From assembly GCA_019843655.1 (NCBI GenBank), contig JACDQD010000005.1:33511817-33575816 (forward strand): DNA of 64,000 nt, read 5' to 3'. This document shows positions 14,253 to 26,300 of this stretch, piece by piece. The translations under genes and the position numbers were made by a program. The DNA comes from Lethocerus indicus. Lineage: Eukaryota; Arthropoda; Insecta; Hemiptera; Belostomatidae. Below the pieces are notes generated by a model. It was not told where the DNA came from. It worked only from the letters and a program-made list of their open reading frames with translations, and did not search any database. The first letter of the stretch is position 1, and every line of letters begins with the position of its first letter.

Positions 14253-15160
14253 TTTTATTTTTTTTTCTTAGCACGTTTCCACTTTGCACGCGACTCGGGG
14301 CAAAAATTCGAAAACGTCAATTGGAAAACTGAATTATATATAGCTAAAAGAAAGGCCGATTTCGGGCCGGCAACTAAGTCATTGCGGATTTGGTCGCCGG
14401 CCGGAAATATTTATTATTTATTATTTTTCCAAGCGTGTTTAACTCATCTTCAAACCTCTACAGAGTATTCTGAAATGTGTTAATTACGCGCAGACTGTTC
14501 GTCCTCGGTAGCAAAAAATGCAGGACATAAGACGCCCGCAAAGGCCGGCAACTAAGTCATTGCGGATTTTCGTTACGATTAATTAAAAAAATAGCCAATT
14601 TTCTTACCCCTAAAGCGGCGAACCTCCGAAGGGTTGCAGAATTGTTTTACTGAAGAATATCGTTTGCTATTGAAATTCGAAACGTTGCACCACAGTTTCG
14701 TCGTCTGAAACTCCGACAGACAAATCCTGAAATTTCTTGACATGATTTTCCGAGACACAAAATCAACCTTGAACGGTATATTTCAGTATAAGTGGCGGAA
14801 AAAAGGAGAATTTCGTTAGGAAATTTCAAACGATTGACGATTTTCAAAATCGAAATTTTTTGATTCAACTCTCGGCCATCCGCCAACAGTGAATTTTAGA
14901 ACCGGCTTCAGTTTCTGCTACCGGTTACACACACACACAGTCGTATTTCCCTATATCTAGCTGTATTTCACGCGTGTGTGTGTGTGTGTACCGTTTACCG
15001 CAGCGGTACCCGAAATCCTATTCCATTAAATGTACCCAATCTACGTATCAATTTTCCTGTATTGTACCGCTCATTTAAGACATTTAGAACTGTCAATTTT
15101 ACATGTATTAGCTTTAAATTGAAAAAAATCAATAAGCTAATTTTTAACGTTGAAAAGACC

Positions 15161-15216
<56 letters not shown>

Positions 15217-15560
15217 TGTTTGGGCACATTACCGGTTATATAATTCATTTGTACAATGGGATTTTGTTCTGGTTTGTCTTCTGGCTATATATGTTTAAGA
15301 AATTTAAGAAAGAAGATATACGTTTAAGAAATTTGGAATTGTTAAAATTTTACATGTTTTAGGTTTGAATTAAAAAAAAAAAAAAATCATTAAGCTAATT
15401 TCTAATGTCGATAAAGAGAATATGAGAAAATATTCTCATATTCGTGCAAACAAAAAAAATTGTAGTTAAAAAATTGTAGTTGTGACTATAACAATAAATG
15501 AGAAAAAAAATAATAATTTCTAATGTCGATAAAGAGAATATGATATATTCGTGCAAAAAA

Positions 15561-15561
<1 letters not shown>

Positions 15562-15631
<70 letters not shown>
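15562..15631. repeat. (TA)n microsatellite
   Basis: About 33 TA units following a duplicated AATTTCTAATGTCGATAAAG segment (15397 and 15517). Confidence 0.95.
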
Positions 15632-15633
<2 letters not shown>

Positions 15634-16289
15634 TGAGAGTTTCCTACACGTAAAAGGAAGTAAAAACGTTCATGTATCGGAAAGAACAGTAATCGAACAT
15701 CATCGATATTGACTGATAAAAAGTGTTATTCACCTTTACGCCTTTACGGGGATTAAAATTATGAATTTCGACTCAATCCCTTCTATCCTTAGGAGGGTAA
15801 AACCGTCTATTTCGGAAGGGATAGCGACCGAATATTATGAATATTAAATCGGAAAAAAAGTTTCACAATTCGATTACAGCCCTAGGTATGTCGGTTTCTC
15901 TTGCAGCTATATACGTTATGTTCTGTATATATATATATATATACAGTATAAACTGTATATTACAATAAGCGATATTGATTAGCTGGGAGTTTTACTGCCG
16001 GGGGAAAAAAAGCTTACTTTTAGTAGCGGTAGTAGCAGTTACTTCACGCAGGAACATTCGATTTACCGAAAGAAGGTTCGATAAGAGATATCAGGGTGGG
16101 TGGGGGGTGGTTTTTGTGTACCTACAACGACGTATTTTGGATTAGTGTTTCTGTATGAAATTATATTTTCGTGTGTCATTCGCGAAACATAGACACATTT
16201 TCCTTAATATTTTCGACTCTAGTATAGTAGAATTTGAATATCTACGAAACGGCGACATTTTTGTCTTTGGAATTCATTTTATTTTGCTA

Positions 16290-16460
16290 AAAAAGAAACT
16301 TTAATCATTAATCTACTATATATATTCACCGATATTATCTATCGACAACTCTCCGCCGCCACTTTTCCGGCAAATTTTCCGATTCCCCTCCTGAGGGGAA
16401 ATCCTCAAGACCAAAATACATCTTATCAAATTGTCGATTACTTTTCGGTACACACGATAT
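16290..16460. mobile_element. AAAAGTAATCGACA-type mariner MITE, partial
   Basis: Shows the family core: AAAAAGAAACTTTAATCATTAATCTACTATA, ATATTATC near CGACAACTCTCCGCCGCCAC, and CATCTTATCAAATTGTCGATTAC. Compare the complete copy at 20783-20999. Confidence 0.65.
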
Positions 16461-16567
16461 ATATTTTCTTTTCTTTTATTTCACTACGCTGTAGCATTAT
16501 AAATGTCACTACAGGGACGAGTCACGCGATCCGAGTTTACGTTATACCGTCGGGCCAAACTGTTCCC

Positions 16568-17152
16568 GGAGATATACAGAGGGTGGTGGTCCAAAAAAAT
16601 GTATCCACCCTTTAACAGTCCATAACTTGGAAACTAATTGACAGGGAGTTGTCTAATTTTTGGTGAAACTGTAGCTTAAAGTCCAACTTAAAGATGTATC
16701 AGACTGTAAGTGTTCGAAATTGTCACCATTAACGTCCACACAGAGATAAACGATGCCGCCCCCAACTGCACCACCAACTACTCTGAATGCAGTTGTGGAT
16801 ATTGGCTCTGTTTGTGATATTCATTTCGCCATTGCCGTTGAACTTCATTTTAATGTTTTCCTACTTAAAAATACCAGTTCAAAATTGGACTTACTTTCGT
16901 CCAATTCTAAGAGTTGGGCCGGCCACGTTTACTCGAGTAACAAAAGTTACAACTGACAACAGAACACTGTGTCATCTGACAAAACGAAACAAAGTAATAC
17001 AAACCCTTTGCAGGGCGCAGATTGCCCCCCAACTACAACAACACTACAACAGTACAAAAAAAATGGGACACAACTCGGCGCGCAATTATTGGTTTGCAAG
17101 AGTTACTGGACTTTTAAAACGGTGGATACATTTTTTCCCCAAACACTGGCCT
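16568..17152. mobile_element. Non-autonomous DNA transposon with CAAAAAAATGTATCCACC ends
   Basis: The left end GTCCAAAAAAATGTATCCACC plus AACAGTCCATAACTTGG is inverted at the right as CTTTTAAAACGGTGGATACAT and TTTTTTCCCC. A separate copy of the left end and its flank is at 58373-58450. The inside has a 146-codon open frame (16787-17227) that I do not recognise. Confidence 0.65.
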
Positions 17153-17407
17153 ATAATAAATACACGAACGGGAAGCATTATATGCACCTCCACCCCCACC
17201 CCAAAAAGCAATTTATTAATTTATTAACATCGTAAAACTGTAGGAAAGACGAAAGTTTGTTCCACGTGGCTGTTTGTGTATGTTTTCAACTGTGTCTGTT
17301 ACTATGGCGAAGGGTGGAAATTGATTTTTCGATGAACGATACCTTTTACGGCTTCGCGTAGTTTCTACCTCCTGTCCAATAATGAAACTTTGAAAACTGA
17401 AAGGAAA

Positions 17408-17464
<57 letters not shown>

Positions 17465-17472
<8 letters not shown>

Positions 17473-17603
17473 GGTGTAGCCGAAAGTAATAGACAATTTG
17501 ATAAGATAAGATTTTGATCTTGAGGAATTCCTCAAGAGTGGGGGGAAATCGAAAATTTGCCGGAAAAAGTGGCCGTCGGAGAGTTGTCGATATATAATAT
17601 CGG

Positions 17604-17664
<61 letters not shown>

Positions 17665-17710
17665 GATTAATAATTAAAGTTTCTTTTTTAGCGAAATAAA
17701 ATAAATTCCG
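17465..17710. mobile_element. AAAAGTAATCGACA-type mariner MITE
   Basis: GTAGCCGAAAGTAATAGACAATTTG through TTAATAATTAAAGTTTCTTTTTTAGCG, with an internal (TA)n expansion where the complete copy has only a few TA units. Confidence 0.65.
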
Positions 17711-17959
17711 GAAATCTAGCGTTTTCCGCATTCTCAACGCCCTAAATGTAGCCAAACTGTATAAGCAAATATAGCTAATTATGGATAAAAAATATAAGTA
17801 AATGTACCTAAATATAGAGCAAAGTGTAGCTAAATACGGGTTTTCTGTATCTCTCCTGACTTCCTGTTCAAAATCAAGTGCGGTACTTGGGACAGAAATC
17901 AATTTTCCAAAATGTAACTCACTTGGGAATTTCGAAAAACAAAATTTTTCAATTTTCAT

Positions 17960-18790
17960 CTTTCCTTTATAATAGGGCAATGTACCTCAATTTGGGACCA
18001 CTGTTGACCCCGACTATGGGACAAATCGGAGGAGAATTTCGAAAAACTAAAATTTTCAATTTTCAACTTTCCTTTATAATAGGGCAAATGTACCTCAATT
18101 TGGGACCACTGTTGACCCCGACTATGGGACAAATCGGAGGAGAATTTTGAAAACAAAATTTTCAATTTTTCACCTTTCCTTTATAGGGCAAGTGTATCTC
18201 ACTTTGGGACCACTGTTGACCCCGACTATGGGACAAATCTGAGGAGAATTTCGAAAAAACTAAAAATTTTCAATTTTTCATCTTTCCTTTATAGGGCAAG
18301 TGTATCTCACTTTGGGACCACTGTTGACCCCGACTATGGGACAAATCTGAGGAGAATTTTGAAAAAATAAAATTTTCAATTTTTCAACTTTCCTTTATAG
18401 GGCAAGTGTATCTCACTTTGGGACCACTGTTGACCCCGACTATGGGACAAATCGGAGGAGAATTTCGAAAAAACTAAAAATTTTCAATTTTTCATCTTTC
18501 CTTTATAGGGCAAGTGTACCTCACTTTGGGACCACTGTTGACCCCGACTATGGGACAAATCGAAGGAGAATTTTGAAAAAATAAAATTTTCAATTTTTCA
18601 ACTTTCCTTTATAGGGCAAGTGTATCTCACTTTGGGACCACTGTTGACCCCGACTATGGGACAAATCTGAGGAGAATTTCGGAAAAACAAAATTTTCAAT
18701 CTTTCATCTTTCCTTTATAGGGCAAGTGTATCTCACTTTGGGGACCACTGTTGACCCCGACTATGGGTCAAATTGGAGGAGAATTTTGAA
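17960..18790. repeat. Tandem repeat, about 105-bp unit, eight copies
   Basis: Each unit contains GGGACCACTGTTGACCCCGA, CTATGGGACAAATC, GGAGGAGAATTT, AAAATTTTCAATTTT and CTTTATAGGGCAAGTGTA. Related arrays lie at 22140-23120 and 37400-38640, and one lone unit near 11050-11180. Confidence 0.95.
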
Positions 18791-19131
18791 AAGGGGCCTT
18801 TTAAGGGCCCTTTTGGGGGTGGTGGTGGGGCCGAACCTGTCTTTTCAATTCTATTTCTGTTCTCGCCGGCACAGAACCAGCCCTAATACAGTAGCCCTTT
18901 TTCCGAGGGTATACGGCCTTGTCCCAGTTCACTTCCATTTTGTATCTACGCCTATTTTAGATCATTGACCCAACCGATAAAAGAGCACAAGTCCACAGCC
19001 GCCATTATACAACAATGCCTTCTCGATTTGTCCGTTTAATAATGCACATCCTCGAGAGAAAATACCGCGTAATAATACAAAAATAATTAAAAAAACTAGA
19101 TTAAATAGGGTATTAAAACTCGAGTTTTTAC

Positions 19132-19310
19132 GTTGGGCAATTTTATCGATTAACAGTCGGAGGAAAGGATTTTCTATTACGAATTTTTTTACATTAATGA
19201 CGATTAACCCCTTGACAAGTTGAGTCACCGGTGACTGACAGTGTAAAATAAGATATAAAAACTATTTTCCATGTTCCTTTCCTCCGATTGTCAACCGATA
19301 AAATTGCCCA
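19132..19310. repeat. Inverted repeat (hairpin)
   Basis: TTGGGCAATTTTATCGATTA and GTCGGAGGAAAGGA at 19132-19168 are inverted at 19275-19310 (TCCTTTCCTCCGATTGTCAA, CCGATAAAATTGCCCAA) with a few mismatches. Confidence 0.75.
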
Positions 19311-19600
19311 AATGTAAATCACTTCTAATTCTAATTTCGTTTACCAAAAGTATCGCCGTTTTTTTGGGGGGGAAATCGGCCAAAAATTGTACACCTTTCG
19401 CCCTTTTCCTCTTCAGGATTTATAGTCGAAAATTTAAAATCTACGGTCGGATCGCGTCACAGAGACTGTGAAAGCGGTATTAAATGGAAATTGAGCGGAC
19501 TTTAAATAAATTTTAGATAAAAACTCGAAACGATGTAAATTTTTTAGTTTTATATCGTATTCTACACTGTCAGTCACCGGTGGCCGTGTCAGGGGGGGGG
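19205..19600. mobile_element. Possible piggyBac-like MITE
   Basis: TTAACCCCTTGACAAGTTGA and GTCACCGGTGACTGACAGTG on the left are inverted on the right as CACTGTCAGTCACCGGTGGC. TTAA plus a CCCTTTGAC-like end is common for piggyBac relatives. The right TTAA is not preserved. Confidence 0.45.
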
Positions 19601-20106
19601 GTCGAAGGGTCGAAAAGGCGATATATACTGAGAGAAAAACTGAAAAATAAACCAAACGGACGGAAAATTCAAAAACAGAGGCTGTGTTCAGTTAGGCGAA
19701 AAGAGGACATAATTAAAAAATATTCGGCCTCCCCCCCCCCCACCAACCCCTAAAAATGAAAAGCTGAAAAGTGGTAAACTGTACTGGAAACTTACCGTTT
19801 TTTAAAAATTTCACCGGTGTGAAATGAAATGAGGCCGTCCGCTACGGACCGCCAGCGGACTGTGGACTGGCCGGTAAAATTTCTATACGGAAATGGGATT
19901 AGAGGCCCCAATTCTATTGCACGTTTCCTCAATCGACAGTTAAATGGGCGGCCGGATGAGGAATAGAAATTGACAGTGTCGGTAGTTTAAAACCGAATTG
20001 TGTCTCTTATTGTGGCGTTTCGGAATAAAATCCGGGAGCCCCTCCACCCCCTTCAACAACAAGCAAGATCTGTTTGGCAAATCGGTTTTTACTATTTATA
20101 TTTATT

Positions 20107-20533
20107 GGGGGTCGACAACTAAGTAATTAGTCGGATTTCACCGACACAAGTGGCGTTGTACATATTTTACACGCTTTTATTTTTTTTATTATTTTTTTCC
20201 CCAATGTTCGAATGAGCTGAAATTCTGCATACACATGTAACTCCGATGACAGTGCAATATTCAGGTTCATCCCGGGTTTTTTTAGATACGATTAATTGTA
20301 AAGAAATCGTGGTGTGTCGTGTGTGTGTGGGGGGAAATTATTTTCTCCTTTTTAGTGAATTTAAATAAAAGCGTGTTTTTAAACTGAATGTGTGTCTTAT
20401 CAGTGCATTCACGAAACCGTCTACGGCTTATCAGTGCCGAAGATGTACTGTGACGTACTCAAAAAAAAAAAAAAAATATGTACAACGCCACATTGTGTCG
20501 GTGAAAACCGCAATTACTTAGTTGCCGACCCGA
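20107..20533. mobile_element. Mariner-type MITE, near-complete
   Basis: GGGTCGACAACTAAGTAATT on the left and GCAATTACTTAGTTGCCGACCC on the right. The middle differs from the 8991 copy, with an A-run inserted near 20461. Confidence 0.7.
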
Positions 20534-20782
20534 ATACAACTTAGGTTTACATGACCGTCATATCGCTTAGGGGTTGAGGGTTGACCTCCTCCTCCTCCTC
20601 CAGCCCTTAGCTTTTCCTTGATTTTATCCCCGTCTAGGGGATGAAATACCCCGCATTCCTCCATTGAACGCGGTCCTCTCTGCAGGATCCTGTACGTTTC
20701 CCGAAAGGATTTTACACAATACAAGAGTTACGGAATAATAGAGTGGGGGGTAAATATCGGTAACTAGGTAAATATATTTGGT

Positions 20783-20999
20783 GTACCCAAAAGTAATCGA
20801 CAATTTGATAAAATGTATTTTGGTCTTGAGGAGTTCCTCAAGAAGAGGGGAATCGGGAAAATTTGCCGAAAAAGTGACGTCGGAGAGTTGTGGCGATAAT
20901 ATCGGCCAATATATATAGTAGATTAATAATTAAAGTTTATTTTTTAGCAAAATTAAATGTATTCCAAAGTCAAAATGTCTATTACTTTTGGGTACCCCT
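20783..20999. mobile_element. AAAAGTAATCGACA-type mariner MITE, complete reference copy
   Basis: GTGTACCCAAAAGTAATCGAC opens and CTATTACTTTTGGGTACCCC closes the element, flanked by T/A-rich TA sites; about 217 bp. The inside has GGTCTTGAGGAGTTCCTCAAG, an imperfect palindrome. Many copies occur from 41.8 to 57.7 kb. Confidence 0.75.
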
Positions 21000-21059
21000 A
21001 ATAGCTGAATATAGCCAAATATGGGGGTAAATATAACAAAATATAGCTAAGTATATGTG

Positions 21060-21095
<36 letters not shown>

Positions 21096-21696
21096 CCCAT
21101 TAAGTACCAATTTTAAGTTTTTAAAAACCAATTTGTAGAATATTTTGTTTTTAAAATCTAGCCCCATTCGGGGGATTACAGAGGCAGTATTGAGTTGAAC
21201 CGACTTTTATTTCGTATAATAATCATAATTACGAGTATTTGGACAAGATGTAGGTATTTATAATGTGAAATAACTGAAAGTAATAAAAAAAAAAATTTTT
21301 TTATATCCTGAGGCGCATTTTGGCCGCGCACATTTTCTAGACCGTATAATATTTTTAAATATTTCTTTTTGTGATAATTGTTTTTTAAATATTTTTTTGT
21401 GAAAACGCGCTATTGAATCCAAATAAAATAGGTTTTTTCTCCAATTTAAATAAAGAATAATGTTGTACCTAAGTGCACCCTCGCCGGGTGATATTGGAAC
21501 TGGCGGTACGACTAAACACCAGTTGATTTCTATCTGAAATCGTATTTTTGACGATACAACGAAAATGGTGGGGGGGGGGGGGTGGGAGCAATTAAACTTT
21601 ACCCTCCGAAGTAATTACAGTCAATCTGAAGTGAGAGATATAACTTCAGTAGTGTTGTTATCGACCCGTCGGCCGCCGCCACGAGAGGGTGACTAA

Positions 21697-21738
<42 letters not shown>

Positions 21739-22139
21739 CGATTCTACTGAAAACACGAAACTTTATTAAGTTTTCAAAGTTTCTTCGAAGTGTTCCCCCC
21801 CCCCCTTCACGCCCACCACAAGCTTAGAGAGTCGAAACTCGGCCAATTTGTGAAAATTGGATTGGCAGGAAATTCACCTTGTCCGTAAATGTAAAAATTT
21901 CTGTCCACAGAAAACTCGGAGAAAAAGGGCGTTATACAACACAGGTACGACAGTTTGTGAATGTTTTCAATCATTTTTCCTCGATCGTGACACGCTCACG
22001 GCCCTATTGTTTTCGGTGAAAAACGGAACTTGCTCGAAAGTTATAGAAAATTGTTGGTTCGTGATGTTTTTTGTAATATTGGACGAATCGGGGAACATTT
22101 TGGAAAATATGAAATTTTCAATTATCGACCTGCCGGTCT

Positions 22140-23120
22140 ATAGGGCAAGTGTAACTCAGTTTGGGGACCACTTTTGAACCCCGACTATGGGACAAATCGG
22201 AGGAGAATTTCGAAAAAATAAAATTTTCAATTTTCCAAATTTTCATTTATGGGGGGCAAGTGTATCTCTTCTGGGGACCACTTTTGACCCCGACTATGGG
22301 ACAAATCGGAGGAGAATTGCGAAAAAACAAAATTTTCAATTTTCCAAATTTCCTTTATGGGGCAAGTGTATCTATCTCTTCTGGGGACCACTTCTGACCC
22401 CGACTATGGGACAAATTGGAGGAGAATTTCGAAAAAAGAAAATTTTCGATTTTTCAACTTTCCTTTATTAGGGCAAGTGTACCTCACTTTGGGACCACTT
22501 TTGACCCCGACTATGGGACAAATCGGAGGAGAATTTGGAAAAACAAAATTTTCAATTTTCAACTTTCCTTTATAGGGCAAGTGTATCTCTTTGGGACCAC
22601 TTTGACCCTGACTATGGGACAAATCGGAGGAGAATTTCGAAAAGAAAATTTTCGATTTTCCAACTTTCCTTTATGGGCAAGTGTACTCACTTTGGGACCA
22701 CTTTGACCCTGACTATGGGACAAATCGGAGGAGAATTTCGAAAAAGAAAATTTTCGATTTTTCAACTTTCCTTTATAGGGCAAGTGTACCTCACTTTGGG
22801 GACCACTTTTGACCCCGACTATGGGACAAATCGGAGGAGAATTTCGAAAAAAGAAAATTTTCGATTTTTCAACTTTCCTTTATAGGGCAAGTGTACCTCA
22901 CTTTGGGACCACTTTTGACCCCGACTATGGGACAAATCGGAGGAGAATTTCGAAAAAAGAAAATTTTCGATTTTTCAACTTTCCTTTATAGGGCAAGTGT
23001 ACCTCACTTTGGGACCACTTTCGACCCCGACTATGGGACAAATTGGAGGAGAATTTGGAAAAAACAAAATTTTCAAATTTTCATCTTTCCTTTATGGGGC
23101 AAGTGTGTCTGACTTTGGGA
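22140..23120. repeat. Tandem repeat, about 105-bp unit, nine copies
   Basis: Same family as 17960-18790 but with GACCACTTTTGACCCCGAC in place of ACTGTTGACC. It ends less than 100 bp before the proposed start codon of eys. Confidence 0.95.
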
Positions 23121-23213
23121 CCATTTGTTAAGTCGTATACAGTTGTATTGTATGATTGTGCGGTGTGCAGGGTGTGATGGTATGATATTTGACGATGTGC
23201 CGGTGGGTGTGAG

Positions 23214-23377
23214 ATGCGCTATGGTCGGGCGGGGCTTTCGGCCCCCCTCATCCGCCTCCTCATCCAGCACCTCCTCCTCGCCAGGATGGGGGCGGCCGCG
23301 GCCGCTGCGGCTTCGCAAGTCCTCTCCTGCCTCATCAACCCCTGCCTCTACGGCATATGCGTCGACTCGCTCAACGG
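23214..23377 (+). CDS. eys: eys exon 1 (proposed start): leader and first half of EGF1
   Basis: Frame opens after a TGA at 23190; the first ATG is 23214. Residues 11-23 ([13 protein letters not shown]) and seven Ala (27-33) could form a signal peptide ending before Cys39. EGF1 starts [11 protein letters not shown]. Donor G|GTAAGT, phase 2. An acceptor-like GTGTGCAG at 23163-23170 leaves open that this exon is internal, with the start further upstream. Confidence 0.7.
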
Positions 23378-26300
23378 GTAAGTACCGACGATAAAGCGTT
23401 AACAATTGAAATATCGGACGATGACCGAATAAAGGCCATTAAAGGGACATTGCAGAGAAGCTGAATGCATCTTATACGTGAATACCGCAATTACTTAATA
23501 CTGCATCGGGAGTATTCGATATATCGATATATCGACGGGTGAATCGATATATTGGTCAGCCATCTTTGTTCTCACATCTGACGGGTTGTTTTTTTATTTT
23601 TACCAAATTAGGGGGTTTTTGTTTTTATATGTTTTATATATTTCTTTTCGCGTCAGAATTACTTTCTTTCAGTTTATTAGAAAAAAAAACCCCGTCGGAC
23701 GCCTTAATAAAGGTAGGCGATGTGAAAACAGAGATGGCGGACCGAGTTGTGACGACATCGATACACCCGTCGATATATCGATATATCGAATACGCCCGAT
23801 AACCTCGGGGGTCCTACAGTGTAAATTTTTACCCCCTGTTATCGAGATATTTTATACGTGTTACTTACAGCGGTTTCCAGCGCGGCTACAACTGTTACTG
23901 CATCGACGGCTACACGGGCGTCAACTGCCAGACGAACTGGGACGAGTGCTGGAGCTCGCCCTGCCAGAACGGCGGCACTTGCCACGACGGAGTCGCCGCC
24001 TACAACTGTTCCTGCCCCGATGGATTTACCGGTGAGAAAATTTTGAATTTTTTTTCAATTTTTTAAAACGTAAAATTCCCCCGATCCCAACTGCGCGCAG
24101 GATCGATTGTTCCGTGACGTCACGGTATCGATATATCGAATAGAGCCGCTAACCGCGTTGGGGGGGGTGCTACAGTATATTTTAACACGAATTTTTAAAT
24201 TTTTTTGGAATTTTTCATATTTTTAAAACGTACAATTCCCCCAACACCGCCCCGACGTCGACCTCAACACAGGATCGATTGTCCGGTGACGTCACGGTAT
24301 CGATATATCGAACGGAGACGCCATCTTGCCGCTATAAAGGGTGTCCCGGAATTAACGCGATATTTGAATTCGTCACAACTTTTGCAGTAAAAGTCGCTTT
24401 AAAAACCGTTTGATAAAACACTCTCAGTCACCGATATCGACATTTGAACGGCTTGTTTTCGGACGACCAGTGTCTGTGTTTGTTCAGCATCACAGTTGAC
24501 CAAGTTAAATCTCACTATTCCGCGACATTGGCTGCCGAACTTTCATTATTTTGTGAATATTGCTCAATAACGAAAACGCGTCGTTCTATCGTTTAACGCT
24601 CCGTTTTGTACTGACCCTAAACTATCAGCTGTCTAAAAAATGGCTGTTTTTTTAACAGGGTTGCCAACCTGACTGCAAAAATGGTGGAAAATTAAAATCT
24701 TGCCTTAATTTTATTTTAATTTAATTAACCGCAAGTAAGTTTCTTTCCTTTTCATAACAAGTCGTAAATTTCGCCTTATTATTAACGCCGCGGACAAAAA
24801 TTTTAATAGGTACTGTGCGGCACAAACTTGTATAAAAGAGCTCCGCGGGGAGCGAACTTTTGGGACGCCCCAATATTTAGAAGAAAAATAATCTACGTTC
24901 CGATCCGATGAAACTGGAAAAAAATGGCAAAATTTTGAGACGGCTACATCAAAAACTGGCACGAAATTATGGTAACGAAAAAGCCCGAAACGGATTATTG
25001 TACAGCGCGATGAAACGTTGGCAAAATGGCGGACGCGATATTAGGCCGTAATTAAGCCCGTCCTGAAAGTGTAAACTGTAATTTGTTTGTTTTTTTTTTC
25101 TTTTTTGGCGCAGGTGAGACTTGCGAAGAGAACGTTGACGAGTGTTATTCGAATCCCTGCCTGAATAACGGCACCTGTATCGATATAGAGAACGGCTATA
25201 TATGCCACTGCCAGCCCGGATATTACGGTAATTGGGACTCTAATTAACTTTGTATAATTGCCTTATTGTAATTTACGATTAAGTACGACGACCTTAAGGT
25301 CGGGCCCTGATGACGGCACCGGAAGGGACAGTCGCGAAACGTCGACTCAAACTTCCTCCGGGACTCTATATATATATATATCTATATATATATATATATA
25401 TATATATAATTATTATTATTATTATTTTTATGAATTTTTTTCATTATATTTGGACCGAATTAATCGATTTTTACATGCAGTAAGTGCGGAATCCCCCTCC
25501 CTCCCAACCGGTTAGTTTTGGCAAATTTTTTTTAATAAACCGGCCAAAAAAATCAATTTTTTCAATGTAAAAAGACGCATTTTAGAGAACATTGTCTTGG
25601 CAAAAAAAATAAAAAAAATATTTATTTTAATTTTTGATTTTGATCCACGCTGCAGAAAAGAAACGAATATTGCAATACGTCGACGTTTCGAATCGCTTTT
25701 TGACAAAAAAAAAACATATTTTTATCGGTAAAAATATTCGTTTATACTTTTATAACGGAAATAATAATAATAATAAATAAAAAAAAATTTTTCGATTTTT
25801 TTTTCTTTGCAGCGCATTATCTTCTTTTTTCTTATTCCATTCTCGAATAAATAAGCGTTATAGTTTAGAATCCTGTGTAAATGATAAATATTGATAAAAT
25901 GAATTTTTTTCTCGTTATTATTTTCAATTAAGGGGGTTAATTGATATATTCGAATAGTGCGGATTTTATTTGAATCCGATAAATTTATCTGCGATAGAAA
26001 AAGGGTATTTTTCCCGGCGAGTTGACTGGGTATGATGGGGGGAAGAAGCGCTGTGGAATGCTACTGAAGACGTGGCGAGAAGCCCGAACCGGTCGAGTCC
26101 AGAATCGCACCTCTAATAAACATACTTTGGTTTGGTCTTTCCCCGGACCGGGATTTTTTCGGCCGCTCGCCACCTTCTGCACTCGACACAGCGCTACTGA
26201 AGACGGCGAGCGGCCGAAACCCTCCGTGGTATTCCAACAAACCCTCGCAGGCCACAATTTCTTGGGGACAACACGTTGGGGGGTTGGGGGGGGGGTATGA

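Larger units (their letters stand above)
10873..23213. other. Long gene-free, repeat-filled interval
   Basis: Between the start of the MKRN2OS-like gene and the proposed start of eys, no exon with a recognisable product or paired splice signals was found. The interval holds the mobile elements and arrays listed separately, several (TA)n tracts and single copies of other repeats (for example one 105-bp-family unit near 11050-11180). Promoters of the two flanking genes should lie at its ends but no motif decides them. Confidence 0.5.

Noticed and set aside
16787..17227. 146-codon open frame with a hydrophobic start
   Set aside because: Lies inside a non-autonomous element bounded by inverted CAAAAAAATGTATCCACC ends, with no recognisable domain.
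20518..20724. Minus-strand frame with a poly-Gly run
   Set aside because: Begins inside a MITE end, the Gly run is a (CTC)n tract, and no splice pair was found.
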